Shown here: positions 1 through 9,075 of the stretch, piece by piece
Position numbering within the stretch: position 1 is the first letter of the stretch
How the letters are laid out: each line of letters starts with the position of its first letter
NCBI RefSeq assembly: GCF_020594515.1
Contig: NZ_JAJCTH010000004.1
Location: forward strand, 62,001-126,000
Length of the DNA: 64,000 nt
Direction: 5' to 3'
From: Rhodoferax sp. U2-2l
GTDB taxonomy: Bacteria > Pseudomonadota > Gammaproteobacteria > Burkholderiales > Burkholderiaceae_C
Translations under genes and position numbers: made by a program
Notes under the pieces: model-generated
The model's database searches: none
The model's input: only the letters and a program-made list of their open reading frames with translations
What the model was told of the DNA's origin: nothing

Positions 1-1474
1 GGCCCGCGCTGTCAAAACGCGGGCTGCCCTGGTCCAGAATCCAGCGGTGCTCGCCACTAGCGTGGCGCAGGCGGTATTCCATGGCGAACGATTCGCGCGC
101 GTCAAACGCAGCCACATAGGTGGCCATACAGCGTGCCAGTTCCTGCGGATGCACCCCTTCCAACCAGCCGTCGCCCAGCTCCTGCGCCAGCGTGCGGCCG
201 GTGAAGCGCAGCCACACGCTGTTGAAATAGTCACACTTCTTGTCCAACCCGGCGGTCCAGATCAGCGCCTGGCCGTTGTCGGCCAGGCTGCGAAAATGTT
301 GCTCGCTGTCGGCCAGCGCGCGGCGCATGCGGTAGGACTCGGTGACGTCCTGAAACACCAGCACCACGCCTTCAATGACACCGTGGGCGTTGCGGATGGG
401 TGCGGCCGAGTCGGCCACGTCACGCCGGGTGCCGTCGCGCGCCACCAGCACCGTGTGGTTGGCCAGGCCCAGCACCGTGCCCTCCAGCAGCACCCGTTTC
501 ACCGGGATCTCGGCAGGCAGGCCGGTAAGGGCGCTCTCGATCACAAACACATCGGAGATCGCCAGCCCGCGCGCCTGCGCCAGCGTCCAGCCGGTGAAAC
601 GCTCGGCGGCCGGATTCATCAGCGTGATGCGGGCCCGGGTGTCGGTGGCAATCAGCCCGTCACCAATCGACTGCAGGGTGGTAGCCATGCGCTGCTCACT
701 GGTCACCAGCGCCTGCTGGGCGTCTTCGATGGCTTGGGCCATGGCGTTGAAGTCTCGCGCCAGCATGGCAATCTCCTGCGGGCCCTGCACGGCGGCACGG
801 CTGCCCAGTTGCCCCTGTTGCAGCCGCCCGGCGGCGTCGGCCAGGGTTTGCAGTGGCCGGCTCACAAAGCGGTGCAACAGCGCGCCCACCGCCAGCAGCA
901 CCAGCAGGGCGGTGATCAGGCCGGGCAGGCGCAACAGCAGGGCGCTGTAGCGGGCCTCGACCCAGGCGTCGTGCAGGTCCATCTGGAGGAACACCGCGCC
1001 TCGGCGCAAGCTGCGCACCTCGTTGCTGGCGGCAGGCAGCTCAAATGGCTGCAGGCCAGTGATGCGCAGGCCATCGTCCGAACTACGCAGCTGCGGCAAG
1101 CGCCCGCCAAGCACTTGCAGCCGCCAGACGTCGTCAAATTCGGGCAGCACGGTTCTGGCGGGCAGGCCGGTCCAGGCCTTGCGCTGCGACATCACCACCT
1201 GGCCCTGTTCGTCCAGAATCAGCGCCACCGCCACACGCGGGTCGGCGCTGAGCTGGCCCAGGTCAGACGCCACCAGCGTGGGGCTGGTCTGCAGGCCCTG
1301 CTCGGCCATGCGCGCCAGATGCGAAACCTGTTCCAGCAGGTCCTGGCGCGCCGTCTGTTTCAGGCTGTCCTGGCGGGTGCTCAGGCTGTTCCAGGTGGCC
1401 ATGGTGGTGAAGATCAGCAGCACCACCGCCAAGCCCAGGGGCAGCGACCATTTCAGACTCGGGGGGCGGGGCAT
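1..1474 (-). CDS. HAMP-PAS-PAS membrane sensor protein (C-terminus outside window)
   Basis: This is the N-terminal ~491 residues of a membrane sensor; the frame runs off the left edge, so the output domain (GGDEF/EAL or histidine kinase) is unknown. The protein begins MPRPPSLKWS, with a first membrane helix at about residues 9-28, a ~150-residue periplasmic region and a second helix at about 178-198. A HAMP linker (SRPLQTLADAAGRLQQG) follows, then two PAS domains (about 255-370 and 385 to the edge); the first contains the phrase LMNPAAERFTGW. The ATG lies 12 bp after the stop of the binding-protein gene at 1487-2458, so the two are probably co-transcribed. The binding protein may present a ligand to the periplasmic part of this sensor, but that is inference. 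Confidence 0.8.
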   Translation of the reverse strand, partial: MPRPPSLKWSLPLGLAVVLLIFTTMATWNSLSTRQDSLKQTARQDLLEQVSHLARMAEQGLQTSPTLVASDLGQLSADPRVAVALILDEQGQVVMSQRKAWTGLPARTVLPEFDDVWRLQVLGGRLPQLRSSDDGLRITGLQPFELPAASNEVRSLRRGAVFLQMDLHDAWVEARYSALLLRLPGLITALLVLLAVGALLHRFVSRPLQTLADAAGRLQQGQLGSRAAVQGPQEIAMLARDFNAMAQAIEDAQQALVTSEQRMATTLQSIGDGLIATDTRARITLMNPAAERFTGWTLAQARGLAISDVFVIESALTGLPAEIPVKRVLLEGTVLGLANHTVLVARDGTRRDVADSAAPIRNAHGVIEGVVLVFQDVTESYRMRRALADSEQHFRSLADNGQALIWTAGLDKKCDYFNSVWLRFTGRTLAQELGDGWLEGVHPQELARCMATYVAAFDARESFAMEYRLRHASGEHRWILDQGSPRFDSAG

Positions 1475-1486
1475 CGGGTTCTCCAG

Positions 1487-2458
1487 TCAGGCAGCGGGTA
1501 AATACCGGGCATCGGTCAGCGTGTCCAGGCGGGGGCGGGTGGTGAGCAGACGCGAGCGCAGCATCAGGTCAGCCACCCCCTGCGCCATCGGGCGCAAGCC
1601 GGGCGACGTGCCCCCCAGCAAGCGGTGGTTGTCGGCCAGGGTCATCATGTGCACCCCTTGCAGGGCGGCCAGCAACTCGCCCGCACTGATGCCCAGGGCT
1701 GGCGACATCAGCTCAGCGCTTTGTTGGGGTGACTTCTGCAACCGCTCCAGCGCCTGGAAATACCCGGCCAGCAGTTGCCTGAACTGCCCTGGCGAGTCCG
1801 CCAGGGCCTGTGAACGGGCGGCCAGCACGTCCACAATGACGCCCGGAAAACGGCGGCTGTCCAACAGCCGCACCGCCCCCAGCCGGGCCAGCTGCGTGGC
1901 AAACGGCTCAAAACTGACCACCGCATCGACGTCGCCACTGGCATAACTGCTGACCTGCGGCGCCCCGGCCAGCGGCACCTTGACCACGTCTTGCGGGCGC
2001 AGCCTGGCGGCTTCCAGCGTGCGCGCCAACATCAGGGCGCCGCTGGCCGTGCTTTCCACCGCGATGCGCCGCCCCCGCAGCTGTTCCAGCCGGGTGATGC
2101 CCGGGCGCGCCATCACCACGTCGGCCCCGGCCGACTCGTCAAACACCATGATCACCTGCAGGTCCAGCTGCCCCTCGGTGGCCACCAGCACCTCATCGAG
2201 CGTGAGGGCAGCCACCTCCACCTGACCAGACGCCAGCGCCATCAGGCTGGCGGAATTGGAGGGCAGCTCCAGCAAACGGATTTTGGTGTGGCTGAAATAG
2301 CCCAGCTCGCGGGCCAGAAACAGCGGCGCGCAGCCCACCCAGGCGTTACCGGCCAGGCGCACCAACGGCTCAGGCCGGTGACAGGCACTCAAAGTGGCCA
2401 GCGACAGGCCTGCCGCGCTGGCCAGCAGCAGGCGGCGATCAGGGTCAACAGTGGACAT
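1487..2458 (-). CDS. SsuA/THI5-like periplasmic substrate-binding lipoprotein
   Basis: A 323-residue protein of the NMT1/SsuA/THI5-like (nitrate/sulfonate/taurine ABC transporter) binding family. It begins [17 protein letters not shown] and has a hydrophobic signal ending in LSAC, a good lipobox, so it is probably a lipoprotein. Family-like stretches include LARELGYF near the N-terminus and [13 protein letters not shown]. No permease or ATPase genes are adjacent. The next gene downstream, 12 bp away, is a PAS/HAMP sensor, which suggests a sensory rather than a transport role. The frame stays open upstream to about 3013, but that stretch is antisense to metX; the ATG at 2458 fits the signal peptide. 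Confidence 0.8.
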   Translation of the reverse strand: MSTVDPDRRLLLASAAGLSLATLSACHRPEPLVRLAGNAWVGCAPLFLARELGYFSHTKIRLLELPSNSASLMALASGQVEVAALTLDEVLVATEGQLDLQVIMVFDESAGADVVMARPGITRLEQLRGRRIAVESTASGALMLARTLEAARLRPQDVVKVPLAGAPQVSSYASGDVDAVVSFEPFATQLARLGAVRLLDSRRFPGVIVDVLAARSQALADSPGQFRQLLAGYFQALERLQKSPQQSAELMSPALGISAGELLAALQGVHMMTLADNHRLLGGTSPGLRPMAQGVADLMLRSRLLTTRPRLDTLTDARYLPAA

Positions 2459-2589
2459 GGGCTTCCTACCTGGGGCGAAAGTGGGTCGCCAACGAGTGTG
2501 TGCTTTTTTAAAGGATGCTACCTCAGCCGCCGGATGGCACCCGTGCGCACCCTGTGCCGCCCACTCTCGCAGCACATAGACGGCATTGC

Positions 2590-2595
2590 TATACT
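2590..2595 (+). promoter_or_regulatory. Extended -10 promoter element for metXW
   Basis: TATACT preceded by TGC forms an extended -10 (TGCTATACT, from 2587). It would place the transcription start near 2601-2603, exactly at the first paired bases of the SAM-II aptamer. No convincing -35 is visible, as is common with extended -10 promoters. Confidence 0.5.
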
Positions 2596-2599
2596 GCCC

Positions 2600-2652
2600 G
2601 GGCGCCGATTTGACTTCAATTGCGGGCGCGTAACAAGTTCCGCTAAAGATGC
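2600..2652 (+). promoter_or_regulatory. SAM-II riboswitch aptamer upstream of metX
   Basis: The segment follows the SAM-II (metA/SAM-alpha) consensus: GGCGC at 2601-2605, then CGATTTGA, TTGC at 2620-2623, GGGCGCG at 2624-2630 re-pairing with the first GCGC, then GTAACAA, and GCTAAA at 2642-2647 as the pseudoknot strand. It lies in the leader of metX, a classic SAM-II target. It should bind S-adenosylmethionine and lower metXW expression when SAM is plentiful. The call rests on comparing the remembered consensus by eye, not on a covariance search. Confidence 0.85.
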
Positions 2653-2693
2653 CTGCCAACCCGGTTTTGCCTTTAGCGCTACCGGGTTTTTTT
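2641..2693 (+). terminator. Terminator/antiterminator platform of the SAM-II riboswitch
   Basis: AACCCGG (2658-2664) pairs with CCGGGTT (2682-2688) and runs into a T tract, giving an intrinsic terminator six bases before the metX ATG. Its loop carries CTTTAGCG (2671-2678), the perfect complement of CGCTAAAG (2641-2648), which contains the aptamer's conserved GCTAAA. SAM binding would hold GCTAAA in the pseudoknot and let the terminator form. Without SAM, CGCTAAAG would pair with CTTTAGCG and block it. The pairing is seen; the mechanism is inferred. Confidence 0.75.
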
Positions 2694-2698
2694 GTGAC

Positions 2699-3862
2699 AT
2701 GGAATTGATCGCTACCCCCCAGTCGATGTTTTTTGAGGCCGCCTTGCCGCTGCAAAGCGGCGCCAGTCTGCGCGGCTACCACCTGAGCTTTGAGACCTAC
2801 GGCCAGCTCAACGCCAGCAAATCCAACGCCGTGCTGATCTGCCACGCGCTCAACGCCTCGCACCATGTGGCGGGCACCTATGCGGGCCAGGACAAGAGTG
2901 AGGGCTGGTGGCACAACATGATCGGCCCGGGCAAGCCGCTCGATACCAACCAATTCTTTGTTATCGGTGTCAACAACCTCGGCTCGTGTTTTGGCTCCAC
3001 CGGGCCCATGCACACCAACCCCGACACCGGCGAGGTGTACGGTGCCGATTTTCCGGTGGTCACGGTCGAAGACTGGGTCAACGCCCAGGCGCGCCTGCTC
3101 GACGCTTTAGGCATTCAAACGCTGGCCGCGGTGATGGGCGGCAGCCTGGGCGGCATGCAAACCCTGAGCTGGACGCTGCAGTACCCGAACCGCGTGCGCC
3201 ATGCGCTGGTGATTGCCAGCGCGCCGAATCTGACGGCTGAGAACATCGCCTTCAACGAGGTGGCCCGCCGCGCCATCGTCACCGACCCCGATTTTCATGG
3301 CGGGCACTTTTATCAGCACGGCACGGTCCCGAAGCGCGGCCTGCGCATTGCCCGCATGATTGGCCACATCACGTACCTGAGTGACGACGTGATGAACGAG
3401 AAGTTTGGCCGCCAGCAAAAAGCCCCCACCCCGGCGGCGCTCGATACGCTGCTCCAGTCCTACAAATACAGCACCCAAGAGGTCGAGTTCCAGATCGAGA
3501 GCTACTTGCGTTACCAGGGTGACAAGTTTGCCGAGTACTTTGATGCCAACACCTACCTGCTGATCACCCGGGCGCTGGACTACTTTGACCCGGCGCGCGC
3601 CTACGGTGGCAACCTGAGCCTTGCGCTGGGCCGCGCCACCGCCAAGTTTTTGCTGGTGAGTTTCACCACCGACTGGCGCTTTTCACCCAAACGCAGCCGC
3701 GAAATCGTCAAGGCCCTGCTCGACAACAAACGCGATGTGAGTTACGCCGAGATCGACGCGCCCCACGGGCATGATGCCTTTTTGCTCGACGACCCGCGTT
3801 ACATGAACGTGGTCCGCTCCTATTTTGAGAATATTTCACGCAGCCTGGAGGGCCAGCCATGA
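2699..3862 (+). CDS. metX: Homoserine O-acyltransferase MetX
   Basis: Acylates the hydroxyl of L-homoserine (acetyl- or succinyl-CoA donor) in methionine synthesis. The 387 residues match the usual MetX length. The alpha/beta-hydrolase nucleophile is Ser149 in GGSLGGMQ; the Asp ([10 protein letters not shown]) and His (DAPHGHDAF) of the triad are both present near the C-terminus. The ATG at 2699 is the start placed just after the riboswitch terminator; the much longer open frame upstream would translate through the riboswitch and is rejected. It overlaps metW by four bases (ATGA), a translationally coupled pair seen in many proteobacteria. Acetyl versus succinyl preference cannot be decided here. 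Confidence 0.96.
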   Translation: MELIATPQSMFFEAALPLQSGASLRGYHLSFETYGQLNASKSNAVLICHALNASHHVAGTYAGQDKSEGWWHNMIGPGKPLDTNQFFVIGVNNLGSCFGSTGPMHTNPDTGEVYGADFPVVTVEDWVNAQARLLDALGIQTLAAVMGGSLGGMQTLSWTLQYPNRVRHALVIASAPNLTAENIAFNEVARRAIVTDPDFHGGHFYQHGTVPKRGLRIARMIGHITYLSDDVMNEKFGRQQKAPTPAALDTLLQSYKYSTQEVEFQIESYLRYQGDKFAEYFDANTYLLITRALDYFDPARAYGGNLSLALGRATAKFLLVSFTTDWRFSPKRSREIVKALLDNKRDVSYAEIDAPHGHDAFLLDDPRYMNVVRSYFENISRSLEGQP

Positions 3863-4464
3863 ACGCCCACCACACGACTGACGGTCTGGTCAGCCCCACC
3901 CTGCAACGCATCGGCGAACTGGTGCCCGAGGGCGCGCGCGTGCTCGACCTGGGCTGCGGCGACGGCACCATGCTGGCGCACCTGCAAAAAGTGCGCGGCT
4001 GCACCGGCTACGGCATCGAGCTGGACGACGCCAATGTGCTGGCCTGCGTGCAGCGCGGCGTCAACGTCATCCAGCTCAACCTGGACGAAGGCCTGTCGAT
4101 GTTCGAAGACGCGTCGTTTGACGTGGTGCTGCAGATCGACACCCTGCAAAACCTGCGCAACGCCGAGGTGATGCTGCGCGAGACCGTGCGCGTGGGTCGC
4201 TTTGGCATCGTCGCCTTCCCCAACTTTGCCCATTGGCCCAACCGCCTGAGCGTGCTCAAAGGCCGCATGCCGGTGACCAAACGGCTGCCCTACCAGTGGT
4301 ACGACACGCCCAACATCCGCGTCGGCACGCATGCCGATCTGGGGGTGCTGGCGCGTGCCTGCGGCCTGAAAGTGCTGGACAACTTTGGCATCCAGGACGG
4401 CGAGGTGCTGCGTTTCGCCCCCAATCTGCTGGCCGGCACCTCGGTCTACAAGTTGTCCCGGTAG
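3859..4464 (+). CDS. metW: Methionine biosynthesis protein MetW
   Basis: A 201-residue class I SAM-dependent methyltransferase-like protein. Motif I is [12 protein letters not shown] at about residues 28-39; later family stretches include [20 protein letters not shown] and [10 protein letters not shown]. MetW partners MetX and is needed for full homoserine acyltransferase activity in several bacteria. Its start codon overlaps the metX stop (ATGA), so it shares the SAM-II-controlled transcript. Confidence 0.95.
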   Translation: MNAHHTTDGLVSPTLQRIGELVPEGARVLDLGCGDGTMLAHLQKVRGCTGYGIELDDANVLACVQRGVNVIQLNLDEGLSMFEDASFDVVLQIDTLQNLRNAEVMLRETVRVGRFGIVAFPNFAHWPNRLSVLKGRMPVTKRLPYQWYDTPNIRVGTHADLGVLARACGLKVLDNFGIQDGEVLRFAPNLLAGTSVYKLSR

Positions 4465-4546
4465 TCCGTATCTCCGCCACGGCGTCTTGTCTTTCCAAGG
4501 GCTGTGGCCCGCGCTACCATTGTTTGTCGTTTCAAAGAGGTCTTGT

Positions 4547-5668
4547 ATGCCCCACTCCACCGCCACCCTTTTCAACCCCGTGAACGCCGGGGACCTGCAT
4601 TTGGCCAACCGCATCGTCATGGCACCACTCACCCGCAACCGCGCGCCCGATGCGGTACCCACCGCGCTGATGGCCGAGTACTACACCCAGCGCGCCACGG
4701 CCGGGTTGATCATCAGTGAGGCCACCGCCATCAGCCAGCAAGGCCAGGGTTACGCCGATGTGCCCGGCTTGTATGCCGAAGAGCAGGTCGAAGCCTGGAA
4801 ACCGGTCACCAAGAGCGTGCACGCTGCGGGCGGCAAAATCGTCTGCCAACTGTGGCATGTGGGGCGGGTCTCACACACCAGCCTGCAGCCCGGTGGTGCC
4901 GCGCCGGTGGCACCGTCCGCCATCACCGCCAAAACCAAAACCGTGCTGATCAAGGACGGTGTGCCGGTGTTTGTCGACACCTCCGAGCCGCGGGCGCTGC
5001 AAGCCTATGAGCTGCCCGACATCGTGCACGCCTACGTGGCGGCGGCGCGCAACGCGGTGCACACCGCAGGGTTTGACGGCGTGGAAATCCATGCCGCCAA
5101 CGGCTACCTGATTGACCAGTTCTTGAAGAGCGGCTCCAACCAGCGCCGCGACGACTTTGGCGGCAGCATCGAAAACCGCGCCCGTTTCCTCCTGGAAGTG
5201 GTGCGCGGCGTGACCGACGCCGTGGGCGCGGGCCGCGTGGGCATCCGCCTGTCGCCGGTGACCCCGGCCAACGACGCGTTTGACCCGGACCCGCAGCCGC
5301 TGTTTGACTACGTGGTGCGTGAGCTGGCCGCCTTCAAGCTGGCTTATGTGCACGTGATCGAAGGCGCCACCGGCGGCGCGCGTGAGCTCTCCGACCGCCC
5401 GTTTGACTACACCGGCCTGCGCCGCGCCTACCGCGCGGCCGGTGGCCAGGGTGCCTGGATGGTCAACAACAGCCTGAACAAAGCCCAAGCCGAACAAGCG
5501 GTGCGCGAGGGCGCCGATCTGGTCGCCTTCGGCCGCGCCTTCATTGCCAACCCGGACCTGGTGGAACGCTTGCGCCACGGCAGAGAGTTGGCTGAAGGTG
5601 ACCGCAGCACCTACTACGGTGGTGGTGCCAAGGGTTACACCGACTACCCCACGCTGGGCAAACACTGA
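4547..5668 (+). CDS. NADH:flavin oxidoreductase, Old Yellow Enzyme family (NemA-like)
   Basis: A 373-residue FMN-dependent ene-reductase with a TIM-barrel fold. Family signatures include an N-terminal LFNPVNAGDLHLANRIVMAP, the substrate-binding pair His182/Asn185 (EIHAANGYL), DDFGGSIENRARF and a late GRAFIANPDL. It is closest by eye to N-ethylmaleimide/xenobiotic reductases, which reduce activated double bonds, nitro compounds and nitrate esters. The ATG at 4547 was chosen because residue 1 matches the family N-terminus; the frame upstream overlaps metW. It stands alone and converges on the TerC gene. Confidence 0.92.
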   Translation: MPHSTATLFNPVNAGDLHLANRIVMAPLTRNRAPDAVPTALMAEYYTQRATAGLIISEATAISQQGQGYADVPGLYAEEQVEAWKPVTKSVHAAGGKIVCQLWHVGRVSHTSLQPGGAAPVAPSAITAKTKTVLIKDGVPVFVDTSEPRALQAYELPDIVHAYVAAARNAVHTAGFDGVEIHAANGYLIDQFLKSGSNQRRDDFGGSIENRARFLLEVVRGVTDAVGAGRVGIRLSPVTPANDAFDPDPQPLFDYVVRELAAFKLAYVHVIEGATGGARELSDRPFDYTGLRRAYRAAGGQGAWMVNNSLNKAQAEQAVREGADLVAFGRAFIANPDLVERLRHGRELAEGDRSTYYGGGAKGYTDYPTLGKH

Positions 5669-5728
5669 CCCGGCCCGGGCAGGCAGGCACTGGCGTCGCC
5701 TGACCTGCCACTAGCGCTGGCTGGCGTT

Positions 5729-6466
5729 TTATCCGCGGGCCAGGCGCTTGGTGCGCGCCCGGATGTTGAGCGCCTCCACCGTCAAAGAAAACAGCATGGC
5801 CACGTACACATAGGCTTTGGGCACATGCACGTCAAAGGCCTCGGCCACCAGCAAAGTGCCCACCATGGTCAGGAAAGCCAGCGCCAACACTTTGATGGAG
5901 GGGTGCTTGTCGACAAACTCGCCAATCGGCTTGGCAGCAAACATCATCACCGCCACCGAGGCAATCACCGCGGCCACCATCACACCGATCTGGTCCACCA
6001 TGCCCACGGCGGTGATCACCGAATCGAGCGAAAACACGATATCGACCACACCGATCTGCGCAATGGTGCCCCAGAACACGCCGGTACCGGCTTTGATGCT
6101 ATCAACCCCGGCGCTGGCTTCCTTGGTTTCATGGGCTTCGACCTCCATGAAAATTTCATGCGAGGCCTTGTAAAGCAGAAACAGGCCGCCGCCCAGCAAA
6201 ATCAGGTCACGGCCACTGATCTCCTGCGCCATCACGGTCAGCAGCGGCTCGGTGAGCGTCATCACCCAGGCCAGGCTGAACAGCAGCGCAATACGCGACA
6301 GCATGGCAAACCCGAGCCCCAGGCGGCGCGCCAGGTCGCGCTGCTCAGGCGGCAGGCGCCCGACCAGGATGCTGATGAAGATGATGTTGTCGATGCCCAG
6401 GACAATTTCCAGGGCGGCAAGCATGAAGAAGGCTATCCAGATGTTCGGGTCGGTCAGGAATTCCAT
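5729..6466 (-). CDS. TerC/YoaE-family integral membrane protein
   Basis: A 245-residue, roughly seven-helix protein of the TerC family. The paired acidic motifs are present: ALEIVLGIDNIIFISI in the first helix and VVDIVFSLDSVITAVG in the middle. Members are linked to metal-ion (Mn, tellurite-related) homeostasis and to metalation of exported proteins. I looked for a yybP-ykoY Mn riboswitch upstream, common before TerC genes, and did not see its conserved loops. Substrate unknown. Confidence 0.9.
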   Translation of the reverse strand: MEFLTDPNIWIAFFMLAALEIVLGIDNIIFISILVGRLPPEQRDLARRLGLGFAMLSRIALLFSLAWVMTLTEPLLTVMAQEISGRDLILLGGGLFLLYKASHEIFMEVEAHETKEASAGVDSIKAGTGVFWGTIAQIGVVDIVFSLDSVITAVGMVDQIGVMVAAVIASVAVMMFAAKPIGEFVDKHPSIKVLALAFLTMVGTLLVAEAFDVHVPKAYVYVAMLFSLTVEALNIRARTKRLARG

Positions 6467-6596
6467 AGCGCGATCGTGAGGGTAAAGCGGGCGAGTCTAC
6501 CGAGGCCGACCAATACCCTTGGGCTTGTGGGCTGACAGGCAGACCCAGACTGTGGCTGACATCCGCCTGCGCCCCGGCGGCGTGGGCTTGGCGCTG

Positions 6597-7076
6597 TTAT
6601 CGGGCGCCGAACAACCGGGCAAAAAAACCGGAGGGTTTTCTGACCACCGGCGCAACCGGCGCGCTGACCACTGGTCGGCTGGCCAGCCATTTGCCGAAGC
6701 GCAGGTCGTGCGTCATGATGTGGCCGATCAGCCATTTGTTCAGAAACCGGCGCAAGTCCTGGACACGCTCTTCGCTCCACGCCTGATCGCTGCCGAGGAA
6801 ATCACCCACCTGCGCGGCAAACTCTTCATGCAGTTTCAGATGTTGCTCAAAGGCGGGGTAGCCGCTCTTTTCCATCATCTCCTGCTCGTTGGAGAAGTGG
6901 GTGACCACGTAGTCCAGCAATTCGTCCACGGTGTGGTCCACCGATGCGAGGTTGAGCGCGCGCACCAAGGTGAACAGGTGCCGGTGCTCCTGGTCGACCT
7001 GCGCAATACCGATTTTGAAGCCGTCACGCCATTCAATGACGAACGGCGCCTTTTTGGTTTGGAGATCTGCAGTCAT
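6597..7076 (-). CDS. Bacteriohemerythrin
   Basis: A 159-residue protein with a hemerythrin O2-binding di-iron domain over roughly residues 10-140. Iron ligands visible in order are His in QEHRHLF, His/Glu in HFSNEQE, His twice in FEQHLKLHEEF, and His/Asp in GHIMTHD. The C-terminus has a Pro/Val linker and an FFARLFGAR tail. Such proteins carry or sense oxygen in microaerobic bacteria. The ATG at 7076 was preferred over an in-frame TTG at 7115 because an AAAGG sequence lies about ten bases before it. Confidence 0.92.
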   Translation of the reverse strand: MTADLQTKKAPFVIEWRDGFKIGIAQVDQEHRHLFTLVRALNLASVDHTVDELLDYVVTHFSNEQEMMEKSGYPAFEQHLKLHEEFAAQVGDFLGSDQAWSEERVQDLRRFLNKWLIGHIMTHDLRFGKWLASRPVVSAPVAPVVRKPSGFFARLFGAR

Positions 7077-7213
7077 GCGATGTTTGCCTTTCCAACGGAC
7101 GGTTGTTATGGGCAAATCCTACCTCAGCCCCTGCCCGTGCCCGGCGCAACACCCCCTTGGGCCGCGCCGCGCAACCCGGGCGCCGGGGGCCAGGCCAACG
7201 GCGCTGGAGGGCG

Positions 7214-8107
7214 TCACACCAGCGAGATCGTCGCGGCCAGGGTGTGGGTCATGGCGGGCGCAATCGTGACCGCATCCGACCCGGCGTTGCAGGTTTCCAC
7301 ACACAGAAACTGCCGGTGTTCACCGGGCGCCATGTCAGCCATGGTCTTTTCTTTCTCAACCCAGGGGTTCCAGACCACGGTGGAGGCGCTGCCCTGTTTG
7401 GCGATGCGGATGCTGCGCCTGCCAGCGCCGTCCTGGATCAGGCTGTCAGACGTGGTGTCGGTGTAGATGCGGTCGGTTTCACCGCTGAACGTCACGTCGC
7501 CGCTTTGCTGGCAGACGGCGAAGTTTTGCACCTTGTCGAGGTAAGGGGTGCCGTCGAGCCCCTGCACGGTGGTCTGGGTGATGTCAGCGGTGCAAAAGTA
7601 GCTGTGCAGGGCCTGGGTGATGCTCAAGGGCGCATCGCCGGTGTTGCGGGTGGTGAGTGCCAGGGCGAGGGTGCTGCCCACGGTCACCGCCAGTTCCAGG
7701 TCAAAGGCGTGGTCCCACACGGCGCGGGTGGTGGCGTCGTCGGTCAACCCCAAACGCAGCACCAGCTGGCCGGTCGCGTCCAGCTCGGCGCCGCGCACCT
7801 GCCAGATCATGGTGCGCACAAAGCCGTGCAGCGTTTTGCCGGGCACCGCGCCAAACCACGGCCAGCACACCGGCACGCCACCGCGCACCGGCTTGCCGGG
7901 CTCAAAAAAAGCGGCTTTCGAGACCCAGATCACCGGCTGCTGCCCCGCGGGTTGCCAGCTCAGCACGTGCGCGCCGTGCAGGGCGACGCTGGCGCTGGCC
8001 AGCGGGGTGGTGATCTCGGCCACCACAAAACCAGGTTTGACTTCGGTGAAGTGCAGGGTGTTGGGGATGCCAAAGGCGGTGTTCAGGGTGTCAAGGGTTG
8101 AGGTCAT
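7214..8107 (-). CDS. D-hexose-6-phosphate mutarotase (aldose 1-epimerase family, YeaD-like)
   Basis: A 297-residue beta-sandwich epimerase of the glucose-6-phosphate 1-epimerase type. Family stretches include SVALHGAHVLSWQPAG, the phosphate-site sequence GGVPVCWPWFG, LHGFVR and ITQALHSYF. It interconverts the alpha and beta anomers of hexose 6-phosphates. It stands alone between the hemerythrin and lipid-operon genes. Confidence 0.92.
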   Translation of the reverse strand: MTSTLDTLNTAFGIPNTLHFTEVKPGFVVAEITTPLASASVALHGAHVLSWQPAGQQPVIWVSKAAFFEPGKPVRGGVPVCWPWFGAVPGKTLHGFVRTMIWQVRGAELDATGQLVLRLGLTDDATTRAVWDHAFDLELAVTVGSTLALALTTRNTGDAPLSITQALHSYFCTADITQTTVQGLDGTPYLDKVQNFAVCQQSGDVTFSGETDRIYTDTTSDSLIQDGAGRRSIRIAKQGSASTVVWNPWVEKEKTMADMAPGEHRQFLCVETCNAGSDAVTIAPAMTHTLAATISLV

Positions 8108-8167
8108 GGTGATGAGGTCCGTTGGGTCAGGGTAGAGGAAAAAAATCTTGAAAAGATAGCAAAGAAT

Positions 8168-9073
8168 CTAGATTTTGCGTGGACTGGCGACCGGTGCCGT
8201 GTTGCAATGCTGAAGAATCGCGCTGGCCAGTTGGGGCAGCAGCGCGGTGGGCAGATCGTGGCCCATGCCATCGATCACCAGCAGTTTCGCACCACGCACG
8301 TGTTTGGCCGTGTCCTGGCCACCGGACAGCGGCACCAGCGGGTCGTCACGGCCGTGGATGACCAGGGTGGGGGTGTGGATGCGCTGCAGCAAGGACCGCC
8401 GGTCACCGCTGGCAATCACCGCCATCACCTGGCGGTTGGTGCCCGCCGGGATGTAGGCGCGCAAGACACCGCGGCGAACGCGCGCGCGCAGTGCCGGTGC
8501 GGGTTCCGGGTAGCCCGGGCTGCCAATGACTTGCAGCACATGCACCAGGTGGTCGGTGACCGATTCCAGATCCTTCGGGTTGGCCGGGCGGCTCATCAGC
8601 ACCCGGCGCACCTTCAGGCTAGGCTGCGGCAGGCGCATGTGGCCGCTGGTCGACATGATGGAGGTCAGGCTCAGCACCCGCTGCGGATGCTCGGCCGCCA
8701 GCACCTGCCCGATCATGCCGCCCATCGACACGCCGACGATGTGCGCGCGCTCGATGTGCAGCGCATCCATCACCGCCAGCGTGTCTTGGGCCATGTCGTG
8801 CAGCGTGTAGGGCGTTTTCACCGGCAGTTTCAACACCGACCCGGCGATGACCTTGAACAGGCCCAAGGCGCCGCCGCCCGTGGCGCGGCCCGAGAGGCCG
8901 CTGTCGCGGTTGTCGAACCGCACCACCCGGTAGCCGCCCGCCACCAGCGCCTGGCAAAAGTCATCGGGCCAGGCCACCAGCTGCATGCCCAGCCCCATGA
9001 TCAGCACGATGGCCGGGTGCGCCGGGTTGCCCAGCGACTCAAATTCGATCGGTGTGGTTCCGGTGGTTCGCAT
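8168..9073 (-). CDS. Alpha/beta hydrolase, last gene of the WS/DGAT operon
   Basis: A 301-residue alpha/beta hydrolase. It has an oxyanion region VLIMGLGMQL, the nucleophile elbow VGVSMGGMIGQ, an acid in LVIHGRDDPLVPL and a histidine in IDGMGHDLP. It resembles esterases/lipases of the 3-oxoadipate enol-lactonase-like group. The ATG at 9073 begins MRTTGTTPIEFE, two bases after the stop of the WS/DGAT gene upstream, so it should be co-translated with it. A lipid or ester substrate is inferred from this context. Confidence 0.85.
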   Translation of the reverse strand: MRTTGTTPIEFESLGNPAHPAIVLIMGLGMQLVAWPDDFCQALVAGGYRVVRFDNRDSGLSGRATGGGALGLFKVIAGSVLKLPVKTPYTLHDMAQDTLAVMDALHIERAHIVGVSMGGMIGQVLAAEHPQRVLSLTSIMSTSGHMRLPQPSLKVRRVLMSRPANPKDLESVTDHLVHVLQVIGSPGYPEPAPALRARVRRGVLRAYIPAGTNRQVMAVIASGDRRSLLQRIHTPTLVIHGRDDPLVPLSGGQDTAKHVRGAKLLVIDGMGHDLPTALLPQLASAILQHCNTAPVASPRKI

Positions 9074-9075
9074 GG

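Noticed and set aside
1991-2698. N-terminal extension of metX by ~236 codons
   Set aside because: It would read through the SAM-II riboswitch, its terminator and the opposite-strand binding-protein gene; the ATG at 2699 gives the family length.
6467-6600. Mn (yybP-ykoY) riboswitch before the TerC gene
   Set aside because: TerC genes often have one, but neither the GGGGAGTAG loop nor the GAGACC loop is present on the minus strand here; a CTACC-like match alone is not enough.
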